Source: Sphingosinicella sp. BN140058
Lineage (GTDB): Bacteria; Pseudomonadota; Alphaproteobacteria; Sphingomonadales; Sphingomonadaceae
Assembly: GCF_004135585.1 (NCBI RefSeq)
Contig: NZ_CP035501.1
Location: 1,165,001-1,229,000, forward strand
Length of the DNA: 64,000 bases
Direction: 5' to 3'
The notes under the pieces: model-generated
Database searches by the model: none
Told to the model about the DNA's origin: nothing
The model's input: the letters and a program-made list of their open reading frames with translations, nothing else
Position numbers and translations under genes: made by a program
Part shown: positions 1-8,038 of the stretch, piece by piece
How the letters are laid out: each line of letters begins with the position of its first letter
Numbering within the stretch: position 1 is the first letter of the stretch

Positions 1-621
1 AATTTCGGCCCGAACTATCTCTATCTCACCGGCTTCTACACCAAGTTCGATCCGTTCAACGCTTCGTTCGTCGCCTTCAATCCGGTGACCGGCCGCAACG
101 ATCAGGCGGTACCGTTCATCGGCGAGGCGGTTGCCAAGGGTGTCGAAATCGACGGCCGGATCGCGCCGACGCGCTGGTTCGATCTGACGGGCTCGGTCAC
201 CTGGGCCGATCCCGAATATCGCAAGCTCGAGAACAGCGCGGGGGCCGATCCGAGCGCGGTCAACGGCAACCAGATCATCCGCGAAGCCAAGTTCTTCGGC
301 AATTTACGGCCGGCCGTGCATGTCCCGGTCGGCGATGGCGAACTCGAGATTGCCGGCCGCTTCGAATGGGTCGGCCGCCGCTACGTCGATCTGTTCAATC
401 TGACGGCGCTGCCCGCCTACCAGACGTTCGGGGCCAGCGCGTCGCTGACCCGGGGCCCGTGGCGGATCCAGGCGGTTGGCGACAATCTCACCAACGCCAA
501 GGGGCTGACGGAGGGCAATCCCCGCACCGACCAGCTCGGCGGCCAGGGCGCCAGCGACGCGATCTACGGCCGGCCCCTGTTCGGGCGCAATTTCCGCCTG
601 ATCGTCAGCCGCAGCTGGTGA
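1..621 (+). CDS. TonB-dependent receptor, C-terminal fragment
   Basis: This is the end of an outer-membrane TonB-dependent receptor; the window begins inside it. The frame is open from base 1. The sequence shows alternating beta-strand segments typical of the barrel (NYLYLTGFYTKF, GRFEWVGRRYVDLFN) and ends in an aromatic residue (RLIVSRSW), as outer-membrane barrels do for BAM recognition. The plug domain and signal peptide are outside the window. The next gene starts 2 bases after the stop, so the receptor probably leads an operon with the YdcF-like protein and the GH92 enzyme and may import the sugar or glycan they act on. The substrate cannot be told from this fragment. Confidence 0.88.
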   Translation, partial: NFGPNYLYLTGFYTKFDPFNASFVAFNPVTGRNDQAVPFIGEAVAKGVEIDGRIAPTRWFDLTGSVTWADPEYRKLENSAGADPSAVNGNQIIREAKFFGNLRPAVHVPVGDGELEIAGRFEWVGRRYVDLFNLTALPAYQTFGASASLTRGPWRIQAVGDNLTNAKGLTEGNPRTDQLGGQGASDAIYGRPLFGRNFRLIVSRSW

Positions 622-623
622 CG

Positions 624-1877
624 ATGCGCAAGGCGGCACGCCCGCTGCTCACGTTCCTGCTCGGTGTCGCGGCCATCCCGGTCGCGGCGCCTGCACAGGA
701 TTCGGCGGGCTATGCCGCCCCCTTCCCCGACACGCTGGAGACGCGGGTGTTTCCGCTGTTCGCGATGATGCGCACCGCGAATGGCTGGGCCGAGGCGCTC
801 CGCCGCGACCCCGTGCTGCGCAAGCTTGCGGCCGAGCGTGCCGCCCGATTGCCGGGCGACGCCTGCACGCCGACACCGCACTGCCTCGCCGATCCCTGGC
901 TTTGGACGAAGGCGGATGTGACGATCGTCGACGCCCGCCTGCGCCTGCTGTCGAAAGATCGCCGGCTCGCAGCGGCTCTCGCAGAACCGATGCGCCGCTC
1001 GGGCCGGTTCGCGCGCCACGCAGCGCTCGATGATCCAGCATTCATCGCGGCGGCCTGGACGGATGCTGCCGCGGCGATCAACCGCGTGATCGCGGTCTAT
1101 GCGAGGGGCGAAGCGCCGCTTTATTCCAAGATCGATGCGATGATCTTCGATCCCCTTTCACCGGATTTCGCAACCGTGCTCGGTTCGCATGGCATTGCCA
1201 CGGCGACGTTGAAGCGGGAGGGCGACCTGGTCTTCGATCCCGCGCTTCGCTACGCGGTCGGGCTGATGCAGATGAACGAGCGCACCGATGCGGGCAGCTA
1301 TCGACCTTTGCTCGGCGGCGACAACGAAGCGGCGGTTCGCGCGCTCGGCACGACGCCTTGGCAGAAGTTTCCGTACACTGCCCTGCTCGTCTTCGGGCAC
1401 GGCCCGGAGGATGCGCAGTCGCGCACTGGGGTGATGGGGCATGTCCGCATGCGCATCGCGGCGGAGTTGTTCGCGCAGGGGCTGGCCCCGTTCATCATCG
1501 TCTCGGGCGGCAACGTCCACCCGAACCGCACCCCGTTCAACGAAGCGGTCGAGATGAGGCGGCTGCTGATCGAGCAGCACCATATCCCGGCCGATCGCAT
1601 CCTCATCGAGCCGCATGCGCGCCACACCACCACCAATTTGCGCAATTGCGCCCGCCTGCTGCTCGCGGCCGGCGTCCCCGCAGACCGAGCGGCGCTGATC
1701 GTCTCCGACGACAAGACAATTCGCTACATCGGCGCGCCCGATCTTGCCGCGCGCAATCTGCGCGAAATGGGAATTCAGCCGGGCACGATAGGCCCGGGTC
1801 CCAACCCGTTCAGTCTTTCCTTCATCCCCTCCCCCGTCGCCTTCCACGTCGAGGCCGCGGACCCGCTCGACCCATGA
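624..1877 (+). CDS. YdcF/DUF218-like exported protein
   Basis: Predicted 417-residue protein with an N-terminal signal peptide (LLTFLLGVAAIPVAAPAQ). The C-terminal part, about residues 250-400, matches the DUF218/YdcF fold: a first strand LLVFGHGPED, then IIVSGGNVHPNRTPFNEAVEM, a helix with a conserved acid, ILIEPHARHTTTNLRNC, and ALIVSDD. The N-terminal half, about 230 residues, is not a domain I recognise. The ATG at 624 is chosen because it gives the signal peptide and lies 2 bases after the receptor stop. The stop overlaps the GH92 start (ATGA), so the three genes are translationally coupled. DUF218 proteins are linked to envelope sugar or lipid-carrier metabolism, but no reaction is established for this one. 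Confidence 0.75.
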   Translation: MRKAARPLLTFLLGVAAIPVAAPAQDSAGYAAPFPDTLETRVFPLFAMMRTANGWAEALRRDPVLRKLAAERAARLPGDACTPTPHCLADPWLWTKADVTIVDARLRLLSKDRRLAAALAEPMRRSGRFARHAALDDPAFIAAAWTDAAAAINRVIAVYARGEAPLYSKIDAMIFDPLSPDFATVLGSHGIATATLKREGDLVFDPALRYAVGLMQMNERTDAGSYRPLLGGDNEAAVRALGTTPWQKFPYTALLVFGHGPEDAQSRTGVMGHVRMRIAAELFAQGLAPFIIVSGGNVHPNRTPFNEAVEMRRLLIEQHHIPADRILIEPHARHTTTNLRNCARLLLAAGVPADRAALIVSDDKTIRYIGAPDLAARNLREMGIQPGTIGPGPNPFSLSFIPSPVAFHVEAADPLDP

Positions 1878-3865
1878 CGCGCCTCGTCCCGCGCCTGTTC
1901 GCGCTCGCCCTCGTCCTTCTCGCGCCCGCGGCGGCATCGGCGCGCGATCTTGCTCGGCTGGTCGATCCGTTCGTCGGGACGCTTGCGGATTTCGGCCAGC
2001 TCAGCCCGTCGGCGGTGGCGCCCTTCGGCATGGTGCAGCTCGGCCCCGACACCAGCCCGGCCAACCATGCCGGCTACGACTTCGCCGCCACCCGGCTTGC
2101 CGGCTTCTCGCACACGCGGGCGGTCGGCGTCGGCTGCAGCGGTGCCGGCGGCGACGTTCGGGTGTCGCTCGATTATGCAGGCGCAGCGCCGCTGGCGACG
2201 ATCGACAAGGAACGCGAGCGGGCACATGCCGGCTATTACCGCGTCACTTATGCCGACGGCATCCTCGCCGAGATGACGGCCACACGTGGCGCGGGCGTGA
2301 TCCGCTTCACCGTGCCGCGCGCCGGACGAGTCGCCCTCGGCCTCGCCTTCGACCAGGGTTATTCGAAGCGCATCGCCGCGCGCTGGGATGCCGCAAGGCA
2401 CGGCGAGGTGCGGGCGAGCTTCTCCGCCGGCACCGTCTGCGACAAGGGCGCCTACCACCTCCACTCGGCGAGCCGTGTCACCCTCAATGGCAAGCCGCTC
2501 AGCGGTGTATGGCAGGGCGGTACGGGAAGCGCACAGCTGCTCCTCGCCGTCCGCGGCGGCGACAGGATCGAAGTGCGCACCGGCCTGTCATCGGTCGATC
2601 GCCAGGCGGCCGCCGCAGTCCGCGACACCGAGCTCGGAGCGCGCAGCTTCGAGGCGATCGCGCAGGCGACGCGCGCCGGCTGGGACGATGCGCTCGGCCG
2701 CATCGCGATCGATGCGCCGCGGGCGCAGCAGGCCTTGTTCTACACATCCTTGTTCCGGGTGATGCAGGCGCCGGTCGCGATCGCCGATCCCGACGGGCGC
2801 TTCCGCGGCAGCGACGGCGCGATCATGCAGCTGCCCCAGGGCGAACAGCATTATGCGAGCTGGGCGTTGTGGGACAATTACCGCACCCAGATGCCGCTGC
2901 TTGCCCTGGTCGATCCGGAGCGCGCCACCCAGATCGCCCGCTCGCTCGTCCGGCTCTATCGATCGGGCAAGCAGCGCTGGGCCACTCCGCATGAGCCCTT
3001 CCTCACCGTCCGCACCGAGCATGCCGGCATCGCCCTGCTCGATTTCTACCGGAAGGGGCTTACCGGCTTCGATGCCCAGGCAGCCCTGCACGGCATGATC
3101 CTCGAGAGCGCCACGCTTGCCCGCGCCACGCCCGACGAGCAGATCGAGGCCGCTTATGATGATTGGGCAATCGCCGAGCTCGCCTCCGACCTAGGCGACA
3201 TGGCAACAGCGTCGCGCTTCCGCGCGCAGGCGCTCGGCTATCGCGCCATGTGGCAAGCGACGTTTCGCGATCTCGGTGCCGATGCCGACGTGGTCCAGGC
3301 CCGCGGCCTCTACCAGGGCACGCTCGCGCAGTACCGCTGGGCGCCGGTGTTCGATCTCGACTGGATCGCACAGACGCTCGGGCCCCGGCTGAAGCCCGAA
3401 CTCGACCGCTTCTTCGGCGACAATCTGTTCAACATCACCAACCAGCCCGATCTCCATGTCCCCTATCTCTACGCCTGGATGGGCGACCGCGCCGCGACCG
3501 ACCGCATCGTCCGCCGCTACGTCGAGGAACCGGTGCCGCACCGTTACACCAATGCCGGCGTGCGCCCCCAGCCCTGGATCGGCAAGAGCTTCGCGCTCGC
3601 CCCGCAAGGCTTTGCAGACGGCATGGACGACGACGCCGGAACGATGTCCGCCTGGTACATCTGGTCCACCCTCGGCCTGTTCCCGCTGACCCCCGGCGAG
3701 CCGCGATACGTCGTGACCACACCGCTTGTCGCGCGCGCGACGATCCGGGCTCGGCGCGGGGGCTCACCGATCCTGATCACGCGCTCTGCGCAAGGCGGCT
3801 TTGTCCTGAACGGGAAACCGATCCTTGAGAGGCAGGTCACGCAGCGGGCGCTGACCGAGCGATAA
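1874..3865 (+). CDS. GH92 family glycosidase (alpha-mannosidase-like), variant acid residue
   Basis: Exported 663-residue glycoside hydrolase of family 92, whose known members are calcium-dependent exo-alpha-mannosidases. A signal peptide (LFALALVLLAPAAASA) precedes the family's opening motif VDPFVGT. The carboxylate pair of the C-terminal motif is present in MDDDAGTMSAWYIW (Asp585-587). The motif carrying the general acid, usually EG(N/T)xWQY, reads YQGTLAQYRW here, so the acid Glu is replaced by Gln481. A GH92 enzyme from Cellulosimicrobium that cleaves mannose-1-phospho-6-mannose is reported to have the same Glu-to-Gln change, because a phosphate leaving group needs no protonation. I therefore infer a phosphodiester-linked mannose substrate rather than ordinary mannosides. 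The gene overlaps the YdcF-like gene by 4 bases. Confidence 0.9.
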   Translation: MTRLVPRLFALALVLLAPAAASARDLARLVDPFVGTLADFGQLSPSAVAPFGMVQLGPDTSPANHAGYDFAATRLAGFSHTRAVGVGCSGAGGDVRVSLDYAGAAPLATIDKERERAHAGYYRVTYADGILAEMTATRGAGVIRFTVPRAGRVALGLAFDQGYSKRIAARWDAARHGEVRASFSAGTVCDKGAYHLHSASRVTLNGKPLSGVWQGGTGSAQLLLAVRGGDRIEVRTGLSSVDRQAAAAVRDTELGARSFEAIAQATRAGWDDALGRIAIDAPRAQQALFYTSLFRVMQAPVAIADPDGRFRGSDGAIMQLPQGEQHYASWALWDNYRTQMPLLALVDPERATQIARSLVRLYRSGKQRWATPHEPFLTVRTEHAGIALLDFYRKGLTGFDAQAALHGMILESATLARATPDEQIEAAYDDWAIAELASDLGDMATASRFRAQALGYRAMWQATFRDLGADADVVQARGLYQGTLAQYRWAPVFDLDWIAQTLGPRLKPELDRFFGDNLFNITNQPDLHVPYLYAWMGDRAATDRIVRRYVEEPVPHRYTNAGVRPQPWIGKSFALAPQGFADGMDDDAGTMSAWYIWSTLGLFPLTPGEPRYVVTTPLVARATIRARRGGSPILITRSAQGGFVLNGKPILERQVTQRALTER

Positions 3866-3933
3866 CGCTGCGTTGCCGAAGCGCATCATGCGCAGAGCGT
3901 GACGGCCACCCGCGAGCCTTCTATGCGGAAGAT

Positions 3934-4551
3934 ATGCCGCCGTTGCTCGAGACCTTTCTGCCGTGGCTGGATATCGCCGGCCTGTCGGTGTTCGCGGCGT
4001 CCGGCGCGCTTGCCGCCGCCCGCAAGCGCCTGGACTTCGTCGGTGCCGCCTTCTTCGCGCTGATCACCGCCACCGGCGGCGGCACCCTGCGCGATGTCCT
4101 GATCGACGCGCCCGTTTTCTGGATGCAGGATTCCACCCCCGTCATCCTGTGCCTGGCGGTCGCGCTCTGCGCCTGGGCAATCCCGCTGCGCTGGTGGCCG
4201 GAACGTGCGCTCGAGTGGTTCGACGCGGTCGGCCTGGCGGCTTACGCCGTCTACGGCGCGGCCAAGGCGCTGCACTATGGGATGGCACCGATCTCCGCCG
4301 CAACCGCCGGCATCGTCACCGCATGCATCGGCGGTGTGATCCGGGACATCACCGCGGGCGTCCCGTCGATCCTGATGCGGCACGAGCTCTATGTCACGGC
4401 CGCCCTCGTCGCTGCGGGACTGTTCACCGCACTGACCGTTGCCGGGCTGGCGGCGCCGCTGCCCGCTCTGGCCGGAGCGATCACAGGCTTCATCGTGCGC
4501 GCCGCCGCGATCAAGTGGCGCCTGTCGCTGCCCCCGCACCAGGGGCACTGA
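3934..4551 (+). CDS. TRIC/YadS (UPF0126) family membrane protein
   Basis: Inner-membrane protein of 205 residues with about seven hydrophobic segments. It is built from two homologous halves, each with the family's glycine/arginine motif: GGGTLRDVLID near residue 50 and GGVIRDITAG near 135. The family (UPF0126, YadS/YicG) is related to trimeric intracellular cation channels and structures show potassium-permeable homotrimers. The short gap to the GH92 gene and a different theme suggest an independent transcription unit. The family assignment is secure; the ion carried is inferred from homologues. Confidence 0.85.
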   Translation: MPPLLETFLPWLDIAGLSVFAASGALAAARKRLDFVGAAFFALITATGGGTLRDVLIDAPVFWMQDSTPVILCLAVALCAWAIPLRWWPERALEWFDAVGLAAYAVYGAAKALHYGMAPISAATAGIVTACIGGVIRDITAGVPSILMRHELYVTAALVAAGLFTALTVAGLAAPLPALAGAITGFIVRAAAIKWRLSLPPHQGH

Positions 4552-4554
4552 CGA

Positions 4555-4570
4555 GAGCCGCGCGCGGCTC
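4555..4570. terminator. Possible terminator hairpin after the TRIC gene
   Basis: A perfect 16-base palindrome, GAGCCGCGCGCGGCTC, lies 3 bases after the stop codon. There is no T-run, so termination is only suggested. Confidence 0.3.
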
Positions 4571-4697
4571 CGATCCTTGCCCGTTTGTGACAAAGTGTTT
4601 CCGCCGCTTCCTCAGCGTTGCGGAGCCGGCGGTGCTTGGCCAAGCGCGGCGCATCGACTGGTCTCCATCGACCACAGATCCGTAACAGGAGATGTTC

Positions 4698-5141
4698 ATG
4701 AGCTTCATTCTGGCCCTCACCCTGAGCGCTATGGCCGATGTGCCTGCGATTCCAGTCACCGAGCATCGCACGCGCCTGGACCATTCCGGCCGCAGCCTCG
4801 AAATCCACTATCGAGGCCAGGTTTCGCTGGTGACCCGGCAGATCGGCTCGGTCACCAAGGCCGGCACGCCGTCAACCCTTCGCTGCCTTTGGCGGGCGGA
4901 CATCGACCTCAGGCGCGAGGCGCAATCTGGCGCGGGCGTTCGTCTTGCCCGCGGCATCGATCGGGAAGGCGTGCTGGAAGGCAGCCGATCCGGATGGTGC
5001 GACGCCCATCGGACCTCGATCGCACGGGAGGTGGCCGGGCGCGCCGACCAGATCCAGGCGCAGGTGCGTGCCCTGGCGCAGGAGGATCATGACATGCTGA
5101 AATCGGAGTTCGAACGCACGACCGGCAATCGCGACGGCTGA
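4698..5141 (+). CDS. Small exported protein of unknown function
   Basis: 147-residue protein with an N-terminal hydrophobic stretch (MSFILALTLSAMADVPA) that looks like a short signal peptide. I do not recognise a family. The mature part is charged and ends in a helix-prone region (REVAGRADQIQAQVRALAQEDHDMLKSEF split over two helices). The start is placed at 4698 rather than the ATG at 4692 because AGGAG at 4687-4691 would touch the first ATG but sits 6 bases from the second. It is probably a periplasmic or secreted protein. Confidence 0.6.
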   Translation: MSFILALTLSAMADVPAIPVTEHRTRLDHSGRSLEIHYRGQVSLVTRQIGSVTKAGTPSTLRCLWRADIDLRREAQSGAGVRLARGIDREGVLEGSRSGWCDAHRTSIAREVAGRADQIQAQVRALAQEDHDMLKSEFERTTGNRDG

Positions 5142-5160
5142 TCGTGCCGCCGGCGCCCCG

Positions 5161-5691
5161 CTAGTCTGGGGCGTCTCTCGGTCCGATCCGGAAGAGGAAG
5201 TCTTCGAAGCTGTCAGCGAGCACAAGGATCTTGCGGCCCGCCATGGCTTCGAAATCAAAGCTGACCACCCCCGGCGACTCGCCCCTGCGATAGTCCAGGC
5301 AGACGAGGCCGGCATGATAGGTGGTGGCGATCGGGATCAGTTTGGGGCCGAGCTCGTCTTCGGTCTGCTCCCAGATGTCCGCCGCCCATCGGCGCGGCTG
5401 GCGTGGGTCGAAGTGCAGGACGGTGGCAAGCCCGATCGGCTCGCCGCCCATCTTGCCGCGAACGAAGTTCCGGCCCGATGGAAAGCGCTTGCCGCCGTTC
5501 GCCGCGGCATATTCGGCGTAGCCCGGTGGGGCGGCGACGCCGCGCGCGGCCAAGTCTCGGACGATCGTGCCTGGCGGCACCGGTGCCGGCGCAGGCCCGT
5601 CCGCTGCGTCCCACGGGAGCATGTCCATGCCCGAGGCTAGGATGCGCATGGGCGGAGGGCAAGCGCCGCGCGGCTCGGCAGCATCTTCCAC
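5161..5691 (-). CDS. SMI1/KNR4 (SUKH) domain protein
   Basis: Cytoplasmic protein of up to 176 residues carrying a SUKH-type fold. Family features are PPGYAEYAAANGG near the start of the domain, IPIATTYHAGLVCLDYR in the middle and VLADSFEDFLF at the end. SUKH proteins are often immunity proteins for polymorphic toxins, but solitary copies like this are also common. No toxin gene is adjacent. The longest frame opens with GTG at 5691; an ATG at 5649 is an alternative and neither has a strong ribosome binding site, so the start is uncertain. Confidence 0.7.
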   Translation of the reverse strand: MEDAAEPRGACPPPMRILASGMDMLPWDAADGPAPAPVPPGTIVRDLAARGVAAPPGYAEYAAANGGKRFPSGRNFVRGKMGGEPIGLATVLHFDPRQPRRWAADIWEQTEDELGPKLIPIATTYHAGLVCLDYRRGESPGVVSFDFEAMAGRKILVLADSFEDFLFRIGPRDAPD

Positions 5692-5785
5692 TCACCGGAG
5701 CCGATGCACAGCCGAACAGAATCATATTGTTACGACGCCGACCCTCGGCTTGTGTCGCGAGATCGTTAACCATGAGGAGAATGCG

Positions 5786-6088
5786 ATGTCGGCGTCCGTG
5801 AAGAAACTTGCCCCTGCGATGATGGTTCTGGTCGGTGCCGTTGGGCTCGGTGGCTGCGCCACCAAGGGGTTCGTGCGCGAACAGGTCGCGACCGTGAACC
5901 AGCGCGTCGATGGGCTCGAGTCACGGCTTCAGGAGACCGACGGCACCGCGAAGGCGGCTTTGGCCGAGGCGCGGGCCGCCTCCGGCCAGGCGCAGAATAA
6001 CGGCCAACGTCTCGAGCAGCTCAATGCCCGCGTCGACGGCATCGAGCAGCGCATGATCGAGGCGCAGCGGAAGCGGCCGCGCAACTGA
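5786..6088 (+). CDS. Small coiled-coil outer-membrane lipoprotein
   Basis: 100-residue lipoprotein. The signal peptide ends in lipobox LGGC, with acylation at Cys24. The mature part is a heptad-like coiled coil (QVATVNQRVDGLESRL and RLEQLNARVDGIEQRM are two similar repeats) ending in basic residues KRPRN. It resembles Lpp-like or peptidoglycan-contact lipoproteins. AGGAGA lies 6 bases before the ATG at 5786. A strong intrinsic terminator follows the gene, so it is probably expressed alone as an abundant short transcript. Confidence 0.78.
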   Translation: MSASVKKLAPAMMVLVGAVGLGGCATKGFVREQVATVNQRVDGLESRLQETDGTAKAALAEARAASGQAQNNGQRLEQLNARVDGIEQRMIEAQRKRPRN

Positions 6089-6119
6089 GCCGGCACCGCA
6101 GCACAGTTCGATTTTCTGC

Positions 6120-6155
6120 ATTGGCCGTCGCACTGATTGGCGACGGCCAATTTTT
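6120..6155 (+). terminator. Rho-independent terminator of the lipoprotein gene
   Basis: A perfect 12-base stem, ATTGGCCGTCGC (6120-6131) with GCGACGGCCAAT (6140-6151), has an 8-base loop and is followed by a run of five T. It lies 32 bases after the lipoprotein stop and is the clearest intrinsic terminator in the window. Confidence 0.9.
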
Positions 6156-6169
6156 GAGCGCCTAACGAG

Positions 6170-6874
6170 ATGATTCACCATCTTCCGGCTCTTGCCGGGA
6201 TTATCCTGTCCCTGTCCCTGTTCGTGTCCTCGGCCGCAGTCGGAGCGGCGCGTCCATCGCGCCCTGCACCGGCGCGCCACGCCGCCGAAGCTGCCCAGAC
6301 GATCGTGCGTCCTTCCATGGCTACGACCCGGGTTGCCGACTGGATCGCTACCTCGCGGGACAACAGAGCGTTGCCCTATGCGATCATTGACAAGCAGGCG
6401 GCCTCGCTGCTTCTGTTCGATGCCAAGGGCAAGTCGCTCGGCGCAGTTCCGGTGCTGGTCGGAGTCGCCACCGGCGACGAGGCGACACCCGGCATCGGCA
6501 GCAAGAGCCTTGCCGAGATCGGCCCTGCGGAAAAGACCACGCCGGCCGGCCGATTCCTTGCCAAGTTCGGAGTCGCGGCCGGGCGCCAGAAGGTGCTGTG
6601 GGTCGATTACGCCACGTCGGTTGCCCTCCACCCGATTCCCCCCGACACCAAGAAGAAGGAGCGGCGGCGGGAGCGCATGCTGTCGCCCGCGCCCGACGAC
6701 AATCGCATCACCTTCGGCTGCATCAACGTGCCGAACGCCTTCTACAGCAAGACGCTTCGGCCCTTGTTCCTGAAGAAGGGCGGCTACGTCTATGTGCTTC
6801 CCGATACGAAGCCGCTCGAGACGGTGTTTCCCCGCCTACAGGTCCACGATGTCCTGAATGGCAGCGTCTCCTAG
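6170..6874 (+). CDS. L,D-transpeptidase (YkuD)-like exported protein
   Basis: 234-residue secreted protein with a signal peptide of about 27 residues. The catalytic core of the YkuD fold is recognisable: His154 in SVALHPIP and, about 30 residues later, TFGCINVPNAFY with nucleophile Cys184. L,D-transpeptidases cross-link peptidoglycan or attach lipoproteins to it. The usual SHGCIR motif is changed to TFGCIN, a variant seen in diverged members, so activity is likely but the reaction is not certain. A basic insert, KKKERRRERM, lies between His and Cys. The gene follows the coiled-coil lipoprotein, which fits a shared cell-wall role, but the terminator between them separates transcription. Confidence 0.75.
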   Translation: MIHHLPALAGIILSLSLFVSSAAVGAARPSRPAPARHAAEAAQTIVRPSMATTRVADWIATSRDNRALPYAIIDKQAASLLLFDAKGKSLGAVPVLVGVATGDEATPGIGSKSLAEIGPAEKTTPAGRFLAKFGVAAGRQKVLWVDYATSVALHPIPPDTKKKERRRERMLSPAPDDNRITFGCINVPNAFYSKTLRPLFLKKGGYVYVLPDTKPLETVFPRLQVHDVLNGSVS

Positions 6875-7031
6875 GGATTCGCCGCACCTTTGCACTTGCG
6901 CGTCGCCCGGCGTTCCTTTGGGCGAGCGTGGTAACTGCCCGAAATCCCCGCAACCGCATTTCACACGCGCACTCCAACGCTCGCTCCCACGCTGCCCGTG
7001 CACAAAGCCGGCGGAAGAAGGAGCGCAGATC

Positions 7032-7568
7032 ATGTCGTCGAAATCCCTTGTCGCAGCCGCCGCAGGTGCGGCAACGCTGGCGGCGTGCACGTCGCCGAGT
7101 GCATCGGATCGCCCCCAAGCATTGCTGGCCGAAGAGGTGGCGCGTCTCGCCGCCGACACGGCCGAGGCCAATGCGGCGCTGATGCGGGGCGACGTCGATC
7201 GTCATCGCGCGATCGTCGCGCTGTCAGACGACTTCACCTTGATGTCGCCGTTCGGCGGCAGCCCAAGCCGCGGGCGAGACCTCACCCGGGAGGATTGGGA
7301 TCGCATCGGCCGCTTCTTCCGGAATGGCACCTTCGAACAGGAACTCGTCGAAAGCTACGCAACCGATGGCATGATCGTGCTCGTGCTGATCGAGCGCACC
7401 CACGTCCAGGTCGGCGGCCTTCCCGCGCAACCCTGGGCATTGCGGGTGACGCTCGTCTATACCCGTGCCGGAGACCGATGGCAGCTTGCCCATCGCCATG
7501 CCGATCCACTTGCAAACGGCCTCGACTTGGCCGCCGCTGCCAGTCTTGCCCGCGGGACGGCCGAATGA
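7032..7568 (+). CDS. SnoaL/DUF4440-like putative lipoprotein
   Basis: 178-residue exported protein. The signal peptide ends LAAC, so it may be a lipoprotein acylated at Cys19. The rest has the layout of an NTF2-like/DUF4440 domain: a first helix with AEANAALMRGDVDRH, a turn SDDFTLMSPFGG, and beta strands MIVLVLIERTHVQV, WALRVTLVYTR and GDRWQLAHRHADPL. Such proteins bind small ligands or act as stand-alone enzymes; the ligand is unknown. AAGGAG stands about 9 bases before the ATG at 7032. Confidence 0.65.
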   Translation: MSSKSLVAAAAGAATLAACTSPSASDRPQALLAEEVARLAADTAEANAALMRGDVDRHRAIVALSDDFTLMSPFGGSPSRGRDLTREDWDRIGRFFRNGTFEQELVESYATDGMIVLVLIERTHVQVGGLPAQPWALRVTLVYTRAGDRWQLAHRHADPLANGLDLAAAASLARGTAE

Positions 7569-7633
7569 AGGGGGCGACCAACCTCCGGCTCCCGGCGCCT
7601 TGACTCGCAAGTCTACATAGGTTGTGTGAGGTC

Positions 7634-7936
7634 ATGCCTCGCAACCGCCGGCCATCCAAGCAGATGCTCGCCCTTCTGGAGGCGCTGGCGGCGCAGTCGC
7701 AGCAATGGCGGCATGGCTATGATCTGATGAAGGAAACCGGCCTGCTTTCGGGGACCCTCTATCCGCTGCTGATGCGGATGACGGACCAGGGACTGGTCGA
7801 AGCGGAATGGCGCGCGCCGGCCCAGCCGGGCCGCCCCGCCCGCCACGCCTATCGGCTCACCGCGGCCGGGATCGCCTTTGCGCAGGCGGTTGCAGAGCCG
7901 GACGGGGCTCTTCCCTTCAAGTCCGCCCTGGCCTGA
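7634..7936 (+). CDS. PadR-family transcriptional regulator
   Basis: 100-residue DNA-binding protein with the PadR winged-helix signature: WRHGYDLMKETGLLSGTLYP, then LLMRMTDQGLVEAEW and the wing HAYRLTAAG. PadR proteins are repressors of efflux or stress genes and bind as dimers. The long C-terminal dimerisation helix of subfamily 1 is absent, so this is the short subfamily 2 type. The ATG at 7634 begins the conserved region; an in-frame TTG lies 12 bases upstream. No obvious target gene is adjacent on the same strand. Confidence 0.82.
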   Translation: MPRNRRPSKQMLALLEALAAQSQQWRHGYDLMKETGLLSGTLYPLLMRMTDQGLVEAEWRAPAQPGRPARHAYRLTAAGIAFAQAVAEPDGALPFKSALA

Positions 7937-8038
7937 GGCTCGCGCCGCCGGACGTGGGGGCGAAACAAGGATGCAAGTTCGAAGCCGCCGCCGAAGACGA
8001 AAGCCAGCAGATCCCAAGTCGCGAAGGCTCATAAAGCG

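Noticed and set aside
5161..5691. SUKH protein as part of a toxin-immunity locus
   Set aside because: No toxin, secretion or additional immunity gene lies next to it; treated as a solitary SUKH protein.
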